Origin: F23-D06 sp045116675
Lineage (GTDB): Bacteria > Bacteroidota > Bacteroidia > Bacteroidales > WCHB1-69
Direction: 5' to 3'
Length of the DNA stretch: 48,253 nucleotides
NCBI GenBank assembly: GCA_045116675.1
Contig: JBGUMF010000028.1
Coordinates: 1 to 48,253, forward strand
Every line of letters begins with the position of its first letter. The first letter of the stretch is position 1. Below the pieces are notes generated by a model. It saw nothing but the letters and a program-made list of their open reading frames with translations, was not told the origin of the DNA and made no database searches. Of this stretch, positions 8,772 through 17,510 are shown piece after piece. Position numbers and translations under genes: made by a program.

Positions 8772-8779
8772 CAAAAATA
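8772..8779 (-). promoter_or_regulatory. Promoter -7 box (TATTTTTG) for the lipoprotein-tilS-sufS unit
   Basis: TATTTTTG on the minus strand lies 24 nt upstream of the ATG at 8748. A divergent plus-strand box sits at 8814-8821, so the 124-nt intergenic gap holds back-to-back promoters. Confidence 0.7.
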
Positions 8780-8813
8780 CAAAAAAGTTCATGGTTGATG
8801 CCCCCCGATTTTG

Positions 8814-8821
8814 TATCTTTG
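8814..8821 (+). promoter_or_regulatory. Promoter -7 box (TATCTTTG) for the 8872-13567 operon
   Basis: TATCTTTG matches the Bacteroidota -7 consensus 50 nt upstream of the ATG at 8872. A TTG at 8795-8797 may be part of the -33 element. Confidence 0.7.
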
Positions 8822-8871
8822 CAGCGCAATTTGACATTAAAATTTCTTATTGAAAATAAAACCGTTAACCT

Positions 8872-9105
8872 ATGGATAATACCGATCGTTTTCACGAAAT
8901 CAGTGATGAGTTGTATAATGCTGTAAAAGAATATCTTGCTCATCACACGCAATATGCCACGGATGTGGAATTGGCTGTCAACTGGAACACGCGGGAGGTG
9001 AAAATCGCCCGTCCTTCCGAGTTCGGCGCGGACGACACGCCCTACGTTCTGTCCGACTTCATCCTGATCAACGAACAGGGTCTGTACGAACCGAAAGTCT
9101 TTTAA
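8872..9105 (+). CDS. Small conserved-looking protein of unknown function (77 aa)
   Basis: The 77-residue protein has no signal peptide or membrane segment and looks cytoplasmic. The N-terminal half is probably helical (RFHEISDELYNAVKEYLAHH). The second half has short strands (VELAVNWNTREVKIARP) and ends LINEQGLYEPKVF. It is expressed from the TATCTTTG promoter at 8814-8821 and is followed after 3 nt by the GH3-hydrolase gene. The protein has normal codon texture, so it is a genuine gene. I recall similar short uncharacterised proteins in Bacteroidales but cannot name the family. Confidence 0.75.
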   Translation: MDNTDRFHEISDELYNAVKEYLAHHTQYATDVELAVNWNTREVKIARPSEFGADDTPYVLSDFILINEQGLYEPKVF

Positions 9106-9108
9106 GGC

Positions 9109-12003
9109 ATGAGGCGCATCGTCCTTCTTTTCGTATGCCTTTTTCCGATGCTGGCGGTGAACGCCCAATCCGGCCGGGCGGAAGAGCTGTTCTCGAAGAT
9201 GACCTTGGAGGAGAAGATCGCGCAGCTGATGATTGTGCGCGTCAACACCACGGGCACGGCCACCGACAACCTCAAGATGCTGAACGACATCACGCAGTAC
9301 CAGCCCGGCGGAGTCTGTTTCTTCAGGGTCCCGAAATGCGGACCCGTGTGGGAAGCCTCGATGACCAACCAGATGCAGGCGCTCAGCAAGGTGCCGATGT
9401 TCGTCTCCATTGACGGCGAATGGGGGCCCGCCATGCGCCTGGACAGCTGCGTGGCCTTTCCCCGCCAGATGACCATGGGAGCCTTGTCGGACGTCAACGA
9501 CACGCTGATCTACAAAATGGGCTTGGAGGTGGCGGCCCAGTGCCGTGCCATCGGGGTGAACCTCAACTTCGCCCCCTGTGTGGACATCAACAACAACGCG
9601 AAAAATCCCGTCATCAACAGCCGCTCGTTCGGCGAAAGCCGCGAGAAAGTCTGCCGGAAGGCCTTCCTTTATCTCAATGGAATGCAAGATGGCGGCATCG
9701 TCGGCTGTATCAAGCATTTCCCCGGGCACGGCGACACGGAGACGGACTCCCATCTCGGCCTGCCCAGCATCCGGAAAAGCCGCATCGAACTTGATGAACT
9801 GGAATTATACCCGTATCGACAACTCATAAACGGGAACACAGACATGGTGATGGTAGCCCACCTGAACGTTCCGGCTTTGGACTCCACACCCAATTCAGTG
9901 TCCTCCCTGTCGTTTCCCATTGTCTCCGAACTGCTGAAACGCGAATACGGATACACGGGGCTCATTATCACAGACGGCATGGAGATGCAGGGTGTGCGCA
10001 AGCAGAACCGCTTCGAAGGCGATGTCGAAATCCGGGCTTTGCTGGCCGGCGTGGACATCCTCCTGCTGCCGAACACTCCCTCGTTAGCCATCCAGGCTAT
10101 CCGCCAAGCTGTTGACAGCGGAATCGTTCCCGTTGAGCTGATCAACGACCGCTGTATGCGTATCCTGAAATTCAAGGAGAGCAAAGGGCTCCTCGACAGC
10201 CAGCCGGTGGACATTGCCGCCGTGAAACGACGCATGAACAGCGATAATGCCATCCGCATCAACAACAGCATTGAACAGAAAGCCGTTACACTTTTGAAAA
10301 ACGAAGATCATTTTCTTCCTTTTGATAATAAAACCAATGCGGCAAAAACCGATAGCGTGGTGTTCCTGAGTATTGGGAGAACAGAATACAATAAGGAGTA
10401 CAGTCGCATTGCCGCCCACTACAATATGGTCTTCATGAGCCAGCCCAAGGCCGTACCTACGAAAAACGCCGACCTCTTTTGCCAAAAGATGAAAGAGGCC
10501 ATCGCCCCATACAAGCGCGTGGTGATTGTGTATGGCGGGTCCAACCAGATGGCCAAGACCCAATACGGCACCGATGCCAAGATGCTGAATATGCTCAATC
10601 AGATTGCCAGCAGGAAAGAGGTGGCTCTGATTCACACCAACAACCCGTATGCCTTGAACTATTTCGGCGACCTGTCGGACTATGAAGCCCTGATGGTCAC
10701 CTACCAGGCCACGCCGAACAGTGTACAAAGTGCTATCGAGGCATGCTATGGCGAACGTCGCTGCGAGGGCACCCTGCCTGTCAGCATTGACGCCTACCCC
10801 GCCGGCGCAGGAATTGTGGACAAGAAGGAACCTGCCAACTTCTCGCTCCTGCCCGACACACTCACCCAAGCCCTCGACCGTATGCTGGAAAACGGTGTCC
10901 GCGACCAGGTTTACCCCGGCTGTGCAGTAATCGCCATGAAAGATGGCAAGACATTATACCATAAGGCTTTCGGATATTACACATACGACCACCAGAACAA
11001 GATGACCACCCAAACGATGTTTGATGTGGCCTCCATCACCAAGGTGGCCGCCACCACCCTGGCCGTGATGAAGCTCTATGACGAAAAGAAGATCCAGCTT
11101 ACCGACCATATCGGAGAACACCTGCCCTATCTGAAAGGCACGAACAAAGCCCACCTTACCTTGGCCGAGCTGCTGACCCACACCTCGGGCCTGCCGGCAT
11201 TTATACCTTTTTATAAAGATATACAAGGGAAAGAGACTTATCTGCGCCCGTACAAAACGCCCAATTACGAAATCAAGGTGGCCGACGATCTGTACCTGCG
11301 CAACGACTACCCCGACACCATGCGTCACATCATCGCCCATTGCAAACTCGGGCAGCACCAGTATCTGTACAGCGACCTCAACTTCCTGCTTCTGAAAGAT
11401 ATGGTAGAACAAATTACGGGCCAGCCGATGGACCGATACCTTGCCGAACAGTATTACAATCCTATGGGCCTGATACACACCTGTTTCAACCCGCTTACGC
11501 ACGGCTTCAGCAAGGAGGATATTGCCCCTACAGAAAAGGATGTGGACTTCCGCAAGCAGGTGGTGCAGGGCTATGTGCACGACCAGACCGCCGCTCTCAT
11601 GAACGGCAATGCCGGCAATGCCGGACTCTTCACCACAGCGGAAGAGCTGGCCGACATCTTCCAGATGCTGATGGATGGTGGAATCTTTAAGGGCCGGCGT
11701 CTGTTGTCGGAAGAGACGGTACGGCTGTTCACCAGCATGTATCCGTTGCATGAATGCAATGTGCGCGGACTGGGATTCCATACGCCCAAAGCCCCAGGCA
11801 CATCCTCCATTGTGCCAACCAAGGCCTGCAAGCGCATCTTCGGGCACCAGGGCTTCACCGGAGCCGTCGTATGGTGCGATCCGGACACCAAACTGATCTA
11901 CGTGTTCCTCTCCAACCGCGTGTATCCGTCTTGTTATCCTAACAAATTATCCAAAAGCCAAATACGACTCAAATCGCACGAGGTCCTGTATCGTCTGCCA
12001 TAA
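9109..12003 (+). CDS. Fusion of GH3 beta-N-acetylhexosaminidase (NagZ-like) and class C beta-lactamase-type serine hydrolase
   Basis: The 964-residue protein has a signal peptide (MRRIVLLFVCLFPMLAVNAQ) and is therefore periplasmic or exported. Residues about 25-370 form a GH3 domain of NagZ type: KHFPGHGDT at 202-210, the Asp-x-His catalytic dyad D213/H215 and the nucleophile D289 in IITDGMEMQG. NagZ-type enzymes remove N-acetylglucosamine from muropeptides or peptidoglycan. A GH3-associated alpha/beta domain follows (about 385-580). The C-terminal region (about 590-964) is a penicillin-binding-protein/beta-lactamase-like serine hydrolase with SITK (S642, K645), a YSD motif at 754-756 replacing the usual Y-x-N, and GHQGFTG near 911. 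This two-enzyme architecture is known in Bacteroidota. The role is likely peptidoglycan turnover or scavenging. The gene follows the 77-aa gene by 3 nt; tsaB follows. Confidence 0.93.
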   Translation: MRRIVLLFVCLFPMLAVNAQSGRAEELFSKMTLEEKIAQLMIVRVNTTGTATDNLKMLNDITQYQPGGVCFFRVPKCGPVWEASMTNQMQALSKVPMFVSIDGEWGPAMRLDSCVAFPRQMTMGALSDVNDTLIYKMGLEVAAQCRAIGVNLNFAPCVDINNNAKNPVINSRSFGESREKVCRKAFLYLNGMQDGGIVGCIKHFPGHGDTETDSHLGLPSIRKSRIELDELELYPYRQLINGNTDMVMVAHLNVPALDSTPNSVSSLSFPIVSELLKREYGYTGLIITDGMEMQGVRKQNRFEGDVEIRALLAGVDILLLPNTPSLAIQAIRQAVDSGIVPVELINDRCMRILKFKESKGLLDSQPVDIAAVKRRMNSDNAIRINNSIEQKAVTLLKNEDHFLPFDNKTNAAKTDSVVFLSIGRTEYNKEYSRIAAHYNMVFMSQPKAVPTKNADLFCQKMKEAIAPYKRVVIVYGGSNQMAKTQYGTDAKMLNMLNQIASRKEVALIHTNNPYALNYFGDLSDYEALMVTYQATPNSVQSAIEACYGERRCEGTLPVSIDAYPAGAGIVDKKEPANFSLLPDTLTQALDRMLENGVRDQVYPGCAVIAMKDGKTLYHKAFGYYTYDHQNKMTTQTMFDVASITKVAATTLAVMKLYDEKKIQLTDHIGEHLPYLKGTNKAHLTLAELLTHTSGLPAFIPFYKDIQGKETYLRPYKTPNYEIKVADDLYLRNDYPDTMRHIIAHCKLGQHQYLYSDLNFLLLKDMVEQITGQPMDRYLAEQYYNPMGLIHTCFNPLTHGFSKEDIAPTEKDVDFRKQVVQGYVHDQTAALMNGNAGNAGLFTTAEELADIFQMLMDGGIFKGRRLLSEETVRLFTSMYPLHECNVRGLGFHTPKAPGTSSIVPTKACKRIFGHQGFTGAVVWCDPDTKLIYVFLSNRVYPSCYPNKLSKSQIRLKSHEVLYRLP

Positions 12004-12023
12004 TGCATTAATGTTTGTTTTTT

Positions 12024-12734
12024 ATGAAAGAAAATCCTATTCTGCTACATATTGAAACTGCTACGGAGGTATGCTCGGTGGCCCTGAGCCGCGGCGATAC
12101 GCTTTTGAGTGTTTGCGAAGGCCGTGACGGCAATTCGCACTCCAAAAACCTGCTGCCCTACATTGACCATGTGCTAAAAGAGGCGGGTCTCACCCCACGC
12201 GATTTGGATGCCGTATCCGTCAGTATCGGTCCCGGCTCCTATACAGGCTTGCGCATCGGCGTTTCCACGGCGAAAAGTTTCGCCTATACGCTGGAGATTC
12301 CCGTGCTGACCGTCAGCACGTTGGAAAGCATCGCCCAGGGCGCTCTGCAACATCTGCCATCGGAAGTGGATGATTTCCAGATTGTTCCCATGATTGATGC
12401 CCGAAGAATGGAGGTATTCGCCGCCCGCTACGACCGGCAGCTGCAACTTCTGGATGAGGTGGCCCCGGTCATTGTGGATGAGGATGCCTACCGCGATTTG
12501 CTGGCCAGCCAAACGGTGGTGTTCTGCGGCAACGGGATGCCCAAATGCCGAGAAATACTGGCCTGCTCACCCAATGCCCGCTTTGCCGACTTCGAGCTGT
12601 CGGCCCGCTATCTGCTGCCGTTGGCCCTCCGAAAATGGCAGCAGCAGGATTTTGCCGATGTGGCCTATTTCGAGCCCTTCTACCTTAAAGAATATGTGCC
12701 CGCCAAACCGAATGTAAAAGGATTGCACGCCTAA
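12024..12734 (+). CDS. tsaB: tRNA threonylcarbamoyladenosine biosynthesis protein TsaB
   Basis: TsaB partners with TsaD, TsaE and TsaC to place the t6A modification at position 37 of ANN-decoding tRNAs in the cytosol; it is a catalytically inactive ASKHA-fold relative of TsaD. The 236-residue product begins ILLHIETATEVCSVALSRGD and has SKNLLPYIDHVLKEAGL, then the diagnostic VSIGPGSYTGLRIGVSTAK and the segment VPMIDARRMEVFAARYD. Length is typical. The ATG at 12024 was chosen over a TTG at 12015. The stop overlaps the next ATG by one base (TAATG), so the downstream stress-protein gene is coupled. Confidence 0.95.
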   Translation: MKENPILLHIETATEVCSVALSRGDTLLSVCEGRDGNSHSKNLLPYIDHVLKEAGLTPRDLDAVSVSIGPGSYTGLRIGVSTAKSFAYTLEIPVLTVSTLESIAQGALQHLPSEVDDFQIVPMIDARRMEVFAARYDRQLQLLDEVAPVIVDEDAYRDLLASQTVVFCGNGMPKCREILACSPNARFADFELSARYLLPLALRKWQQQDFADVAYFEPFYLKEYVPAKPNVKGLHA

Positions 12735-13567
12735 TGGAAATTCACGAACCCGTTGACCATCAGAAGAAGCTGAACATCATCGCCATCGCCGATGCCTCCG
12801 ACTATGGGCGGTCGGCACTGGCCTACGGCAACGTGCTGGCCCGCATCTTCGGTGCCTCCCTAACGGTGGTCACCCGCTTCGGCTTCACTCTGGAAGACAA
12901 GGTGCAAACGGCACTTTCCAAGGCAGAAATCCAATCTTCCGCTCCTGAAAATCTGATTCTCCCCGAGGGCTATTTTTTTCCGGAAATCCTCTATTCCTAC
13001 GCGGAAAAGACCAACACCATCATGTTTGTAATAGGGGTGGTGCGCGACGGGGACGACGGACTATTCCATGCCCGACAGGCGGTCCGCTTCATCCAACCCT
13101 CGCGACTGCCCGTCATGACCGTCGGGCGGACATTCCCGACGGAGACGGCATTCCAGCAGGTGGTTTTGCCCCTCGACATTGAGCGGCAGGCGAAGGAGAA
13201 AGCACTCTGGGCCGGCTATTTCAGCCGCTTTTACCAGGCCACCATCCACATCGTGTACCCCGATTACCGAGATAGCGGACTGAAGCAGCAAGTGGCTGAC
13301 AATATTGCATTTGTAGAGAAACTCTATCAGAATCTTGACATCAAATACGAAATGCACGCCGTTGAGCCGCCCCGCAATATGGACCTGTTCTCCATCACGT
13401 ATGCCGAATCTATAGAAGCAAGCCTTTCCGTGGCCATGATGACGGGGTACCGCACGCTGGGCGACTGGCTCACCGGTCCGCGCGAACGGAAAATCATCGC
13501 CAACCCGCAGCAGTTCCCCGTGCTGTGCATCAATCCCCGCGAGGATTTGTACGTGCTATGCACGTAA
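12734..13567 (+). CDS. Universal stress protein-like tandem-domain protein
   Basis: The 277-residue cytoplasmic protein looks like two UspA-type alpha/beta domains in tandem. The first begins KLNIIAIADASDYGRSALAYGNVLARIFGASLTVV, the strand-helix-strand pattern of a Usp domain, and includes FVIGVVRDGDD and a strand at LPVMTVGR. The second begins FQQVVLPLDIERQAKEKALWAGYFSRFYQATIHIV and ends FPVLCINPRED. The canonical ATP-binding G-x2-G-x9-G-S/T loop is not clear in either half, so nucleotide binding is uncertain. It is coupled to tsaB by a 1-nt overlap and ends the operon. Function is probably regulatory or stress-related by family analogy only. Confidence 0.75.
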   Translation: MEIHEPVDHQKKLNIIAIADASDYGRSALAYGNVLARIFGASLTVVTRFGFTLEDKVQTALSKAEIQSSAPENLILPEGYFFPEILYSYAEKTNTIMFVIGVVRDGDDGLFHARQAVRFIQPSRLPVMTVGRTFPTETAFQQVVLPLDIERQAKEKALWAGYFSRFYQATIHIVYPDYRDSGLKQQVADNIAFVEKLYQNLDIKYEMHAVEPPRNMDLFSITYAESIEASLSVAMMTGYRTLGDWLTGPRERKIIANPQQFPVLCINPREDLYVLCT

Positions 13568-13654
13568 CCATCAATGATAAAACGCGTTATAATACGGTTA
13601 TCGCAGTAGCGGATTCCTTTCTTACAAAAAAATCTGTTTTATTATCCTAAAAAG

Positions 13655-14179
13655 TTACCGCTTCAATATTACCCAAAAGAGATATCCTATCAGCAGAAAC
13701 AAGCCTATCCTGAAAAAAGGCGGCCAGAATGCTGACACCGTCAGAATCAGAAGTAGGGAGAGCAACATCTTATAGGCCAGACGTTTGTTCTCAGGCAGAT
13801 GCTCCCACGTCATCCGAAATCTCGATTTGATGTTCCACCAGGTGGTCCTTAATCCATTATGACGCACCCCCCGGGCACCGGTATAGTCGTACACATTCTC
13901 CGCCTTTGTGGCTTTCATTTTGCGCACGCGCACGCTAACGGATTCGTAATAGGTCTTTCCGTTCAGCGTAGCGCCGATAACCAAATGAGTGCGGCCCTTG
14001 GAACGATTGAGACGAAACTTCTTGGTGCCGGAAGCTTCCACCGGAATAGTGTTTGTCTTGTATCCGTTATCCAATGTAAACTGCACGGAATCAACATTCT
14101 CACACGACCAGCTCAACTCCACGATATCGCCTTCCGTGACACGGGTTTTATCTACCGACAACGTAATTTTAGGTTTCAT
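13655..14179 (-). CDS. Ig-like domain protein with C-terminal membrane hairpin, unknown function
   Basis: The 174-residue protein begins directly with an immunoglobulin-like beta domain at about 1-88 (ITLSVDKTRVTEGDIVELSW, then KTYYESVSVRVRKM). A basic Arg/Trp-rich linker follows, and then two short adjoining membrane segments at about 135-172 (YKMLLSLLLILTVSAFW and GLFLLIGYLFWVIL) ending in KR. There is no N-terminal signal peptide, so the beta domain is either cytoplasmic or translocated by an unusual route. A weak -7 box (TACCTTTA, minus strand, 14258-14265) lies upstream. The gene stands alone between the stress-protein operon and recG. No family recognised. Confidence 0.75.
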   Translation of the reverse strand: MKPKITLSVDKTRVTEGDIVELSWSCENVDSVQFTLDNGYKTNTIPVEASGTKKFRLNRSKGRTHLVIGATLNGKTYYESVSVRVRKMKATKAENVYDYTGARGVRHNGLRTTWWNIKSRFRMTWEHLPENKRLAYKMLLSLLLILTVSAFWPPFFRIGLFLLIGYLFWVILKR

Positions 14180-14334
14180 ATTCAGACAATTTAGGCCCAG
14201 AATACATCAAAAATTGTGCCAATTAGGAATTTGAAATGTGAGGTTTGTTTCGGGCGGTAAAGGTACAAAAATAACCACTTCCCCACGATTGTTGAAAAGA
14301 AAAGATGTGGAAAAAAAATTTAATGTTTTTTTCG

Positions 14335-14342
14335 TATTTTTG
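14335..14342 (+). promoter_or_regulatory. Promoter -7 box (TATTTTTG) for recG
   Basis: TATTTTTG lies 36 nt upstream of the recG ATG in an A/T-rich intergenic stretch and matches the Bacteroidota consensus. Confidence 0.65.
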
Positions 14343-14378
14343 TCACCTTATAAATAATAACTCGAAAAACGGAAAACC

Positions 14379-16493
14379 ATGATGGCAGGCACGGACATCT
14401 TGCAAACCCCGATAGAATTTCTGAAAGGTGTGGGACCGAAGCGCGCCGAGGTGTTTCGGAAGGAGTTCGACATCCACACATTTGACGACCTGCTGCATTA
14501 CTATCCCTACCGCCATGTGGATAAGTCGCAGATTTTCAAAGTGTCCGACATTGTGGAAGACGGCAGTTATATCCAGTTGCGCGGTCGCATCTCGAACCTG
14601 CAGGTGGTAGGCCAGCAACGCGGCAAGCGCCTCACCGCCCAGTTCATTGATGAGAGCGGCACTTTGGAGCTAGTCTGGTTCAACGGCATCAAGTGGGTGC
14701 AGGAACTGTTGCAGAAAAAGCACGAGTTCATTATCTTCGGCAAACCCACCCTCTATTTCGGGCATTGGAACATGACGCACCCGGAGCTGATCGACCCCCA
14801 TGCCCAGCAGGACTCGCAGGTACCGATGGCCTTCCTGCCCCTCTACAACACCTCCGACCTGGCCAAGAAGAAGACCTTGGATTCCAAGGCGGTGGCCAAA
14901 GTCATCGCCAACCTGTTGCCGGTGGTCCACGATGTGATTCCCGAGACGCTGCCCAACGAGATGCTGCGGCAGCTCAACCTGATGCCCCTGCGCGATGCGC
15001 TCTGCCAGATCCACTACCCCGAAAGCCACGAACAACTGTCGCGCGCCACCCTGCGCCTCAAGTTCGACGAGCTCTTTTTCCTTCAGCTCAAGATGCTGAA
15101 ACTGAAACAGATCAACACCCAGAAGACGGCAGGGCACCGATTCCCGCTGGTGGGGCAGTATTTTAACAACTTTTATAAAAACCACCTTCCCTTCGAACTG
15201 ACAAACGCCCAGAAACGGGTTGTCAAGGAGATTCGCGCCGACCTGGGCAGCGGTCACCAGATGAACCGTCTGCTGCAGGGCGACGTAGGCAGCGGGAAGA
15301 CGATTATCGCGCTGTTTATCATGCTGTTGGCCAAAGACAACGGCTACCAGTCCTGTCTGATGGCCCCCACCGAAATCCTGGCCACCCAGCATTACGACAA
15401 AATCAGCCGACAGGTGGCTCCCTTGGGGCTGCGGGTGGAGTTCCTGTCCGGCTCCACCAAGACCGCCAAGCGGCGGCAGATACTGGCAGGCCTGGAGAAC
15501 GGCGACGTGGATATCCTGATCGGCACGCACGCCCTGATTGAGGACAACGTGCAGTTCCAGAACCTCGGGCTGGTGGTCATCGACGAGCAGCACCGTTTCG
15601 GGGTGGAGCAGCGGGCCAAGCTGTGGCGCAAGAGTGCCGTGCCGCCGCACATCCTCGTGATGACAGCCACACCCATCCCCCGCACGCTGGCCATGACCCT
15701 CTACGGCGATCTCGACATGTCGGTCATCGACGAGCTACCCTCGGGCCGAAAGCCCATCATCACCAAGCATTTGTACGAAAAAGACCGCCTGCGCCTGTTC
15801 GGCTTCATGAAAGAGCAAATCGCTGAAGGGCGGCAGGTCTTCGTGGTGTATCCGCTTATCAAGGAATCGGAGAAGATGGACCTGCTGGATCTCATGGCGG
15901 GCTACGAGGCCATGGAGCGCGACTTCCCGCTGCCCCAGTACGCCATCGGTGTTGTACACGGCAAGATGAAACAGGAAGTGAAAGATTATGAAATGCAGCG
16001 GTTTGCCCGCAATGAGACACAGATCCTGCTTTCCACCACCGTCATTGAGGTAGGCATTGACGTGCCCAATGCCACTGTGATGGTGATTGAGAACGCCGAG
16101 CGGTTCGGTCTCTCGCAGCTGCACCAGTTGCGGGGTCGCGTGGGGCGTGGCGGCAGCCAGTCGTACTGCATCCTCATGTCCAAATACGAGCTCACCGCCG
16201 AAAGCCGCAAGCGTCTCAACGCCATGGTGCAGACCAACGACGGCTTCGAGATTGCCAACTTCGACCTCCAGCTGCGCGGACCCGGTGACATCCAGGGCAC
16301 CCAGCAGAGCGGCATGCTCGACTTCAAGATCGCCGACATCTCCAAAGACGAACGGCTGGTGACCTACACCCGCAACCTGGCCATCCAGGTGCTGGAGCGC
16401 GATCCCGACCTCTCGCTCCCCGAAAACCGCCGTCTGGCGGAAAAGGTGGCGCAGCTAACCGACCGCGACACCAATTGGAGTGTCATCAGTTAG
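14379..16493 (+). CDS. recG: ATP-dependent DNA helicase RecG
   Basis: RecG is a double-stranded DNA translocase that remodels stalled replication forks and branch-migrates recombination intermediates. The 704-residue product has the N-terminal wedge/OB domain (about 10-200, starting LQTPIEFLKGVGPKRAEVFR, with IQLRGRISNLQVVG). The helicase core then follows: motif I LLQGDVGSGKT, motif II VIDEQHRFGV (DEQH), motif III MTATPIPRTLAMTLYG, and motifs V-VI LLSTTVIEVGIDVPNA and QLHQLRGRVGRGG. The C-terminal TRG region includes NFDLQLRGPGDIQGTQQSG. Length is normal. Two in-frame ATG codons (14379, 14382) open the gene and I kept the first. It converges with the 108-aa gene downstream. Confidence 0.97.
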   Translation: MMAGTDILQTPIEFLKGVGPKRAEVFRKEFDIHTFDDLLHYYPYRHVDKSQIFKVSDIVEDGSYIQLRGRISNLQVVGQQRGKRLTAQFIDESGTLELVWFNGIKWVQELLQKKHEFIIFGKPTLYFGHWNMTHPELIDPHAQQDSQVPMAFLPLYNTSDLAKKKTLDSKAVAKVIANLLPVVHDVIPETLPNEMLRQLNLMPLRDALCQIHYPESHEQLSRATLRLKFDELFFLQLKMLKLKQINTQKTAGHRFPLVGQYFNNFYKNHLPFELTNAQKRVVKEIRADLGSGHQMNRLLQGDVGSGKTIIALFIMLLAKDNGYQSCLMAPTEILATQHYDKISRQVAPLGLRVEFLSGSTKTAKRRQILAGLENGDVDILIGTHALIEDNVQFQNLGLVVIDEQHRFGVEQRAKLWRKSAVPPHILVMTATPIPRTLAMTLYGDLDMSVIDELPSGRKPIITKHLYEKDRLRLFGFMKEQIAEGRQVFVVYPLIKESEKMDLLDLMAGYEAMERDFPLPQYAIGVVHGKMKQEVKDYEMQRFARNETQILLSTTVIEVGIDVPNATVMVIENAERFGLSQLHQLRGRVGRGGSQSYCILMSKYELTAESRKRLNAMVQTNDGFEIANFDLQLRGPGDIQGTQQSGMLDFKIADISKDERLVTYTRNLAIQVLERDPDLSLPENRRLAEKVAQLTDRDTNWSVIS

Positions 16494-16527
16494 AAAGAAG
16501 AAGCAATCCTGTGAAAATTGTTTTTGT

Positions 16528-16854
16528 TTAAGCCAGAAGCTGCTCCACGGCGTTGAGGAGATAGACTTCTACGGGAGAGTTTTTTTCGTCAGACTCCACG
16601 ATACGATGCAACTCATCCATCAGCTGCTGTCGGTCAGCATCAGAGGTCAGCAGACGGTGCTTGTTCTGCTCAATACATTCGAGAATCTCGGCATCACTCA
16701 TCTTCTCAAACCGGCGGCGCATCTGCCGAATCTTTTCCATATCATATTTCTCCCGAATCGACTGCCATTCTTCGGGTTGGATTCTGCCATCAATGTTGGC
16801 CGCATACAGCGTCACCAGCAGGAGGAATTCTTCTTTTGTAAGTTCGGTGTTCAT
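16528..16854 (-). CDS. Small helical protein, TerB-like, unknown function
   Basis: The 108-residue protein is almost entirely helical and acidic and has no signal peptide. The segment LVTLYAANIDGRIQPEEWQSI resembles the acidic loop of TerB/DjlA-type helical domains (ADGxIxxxE), which bind metal in some members; this is a tentative resemblance. It ends VEVYLLNAVEQLLA. Its promoter box lies at 16904-16911. It is a single-gene unit converging with recG. The 190 nt upstream, up to the phosphatase gene stop at 17045, contains only this promoter and no other feature that I can see. Confidence 0.75.
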   Translation of the reverse strand: MNTELTKEEFLLLVTLYAANIDGRIQPEEWQSIREKYDMEKIRQMRRRFEKMSDAEILECIEQNKHRLLTSDADRQQLMDELHRIVESDEKNSPVEVYLLNAVEQLLA

Positions 16855-16903
16855 TGTTTATAATGTATAAAAAGATGAAAATCAAAAAGTGATTTTGAGG
16901 CAG

Positions 16904-16911
16904 CAAAGATA
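16904..16911 (-). promoter_or_regulatory. Promoter -7 box (TATCTTTG) for the 108-aa helical protein
   Basis: Minus-strand TATCTTTG lies 50 nt upstream of the ATG at 16854 and matches the Bacteroidota consensus. Confidence 0.7.
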
Positions 16912-17044
16912 TGAAAAAATGGCGTTCATCCAAACAAAAAGGGTTTCATCCGGCAGCTCAGCCGGTAATGGTTTACATGATGAGCCCCTGATTCGGGTTG
17001 TCATGGCATTTCCCGGGTTCAAGCCCATTGGCGGGATGGGGTTG

Positions 17045-17509
17045 TTATGCCTGTTTTGTTGTCAGGATTCGTGCCAGCAGTCCCTCGCATCCCTCCTGCA
17101 CGTCGTCCCATGTGGCTTGGAAATCGCCGGTGTACCAGGGGTCAGCCACGTCGCGCGGGGTGTCCGTGTAATCCATCAGCAGCGAGATTTTTCCAGCAAT
17201 ATCCTGTCCGATAATGCGTTGCATATTCCGCAGGTTGTTGCGATCCATAGCGATGATGTAGTCGTAATACTCGTAATCGGCACGAGTCATCTGGCGGGCG
17301 GTCTTGCCGGTGCAGGAGATGCCGTGCGCCTGCAGCATCCTGCGTGCGGGCGGATAGACGGGATTGCCGATTTCCTCGCGGCTTGTGGCGGCAGAGGCGA
17401 TCTCAAATTGGGCGGAGAGACCGAGCTCTTCCACCATCCGCTTCATCACGAACTCGGCCATCGGGCTGCGACAGATGTTGCCGTGGCACACAAAAAGAAT
17501 GCTGACCAT
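17045..17509 (-). CDS. Low-molecular-weight protein tyrosine phosphatase
   Basis: The 154-residue cytoplasmic enzyme hydrolyses phosphotyrosine (and possibly phosphoarginine). The P-loop is at the N-terminus as in all members: VCHGNICRSPMAEF, with nucleophile C8 and phosphate-binding R14 (C-x5-R). The general acid Asp is in the motif VADPWYTG near residue 124. Length is normal. It is the last gene of a row of short minus-strand genes and starts 1 nt after the stop of the small membrane protein gene at 17511, so the two are co-expressed. In Bacteroidota such phosphatases sometimes pair with tyrosine kinases of capsule loci, but no kinase is present here. Confidence 0.94.
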   Translation of the reverse strand: MVSILFVCHGNICRSPMAEFVMKRMVEELGLSAQFEIASAATSREEIGNPVYPPARRMLQAHGISCTGKTARQMTRADYEYYDYIIAMDRNNLRNMQRIIGQDIAGKISLLMDYTDTPRDVADPWYTGDFQATWDDVQEGCEGLLARILTTKQA

Positions 17510-17510
17510 A

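Noticed and set aside
8749..9753. The lipoprotein frame at 7774 stays open for a further 1 kb upstream on the minus strand.
   Set aside because: The extension runs opposite the 77-aa and GH3 genes and across the divergent promoters, has no protein-like character, and the lipoprotein signal begins exactly at the ATG at 8748.
16855..17044. Possible small gene between the helical protein and the phosphatase.
   Set aside because: Only a promoter box was found; open frames here are extensions of shadow frames opposite the phosphatase gene.
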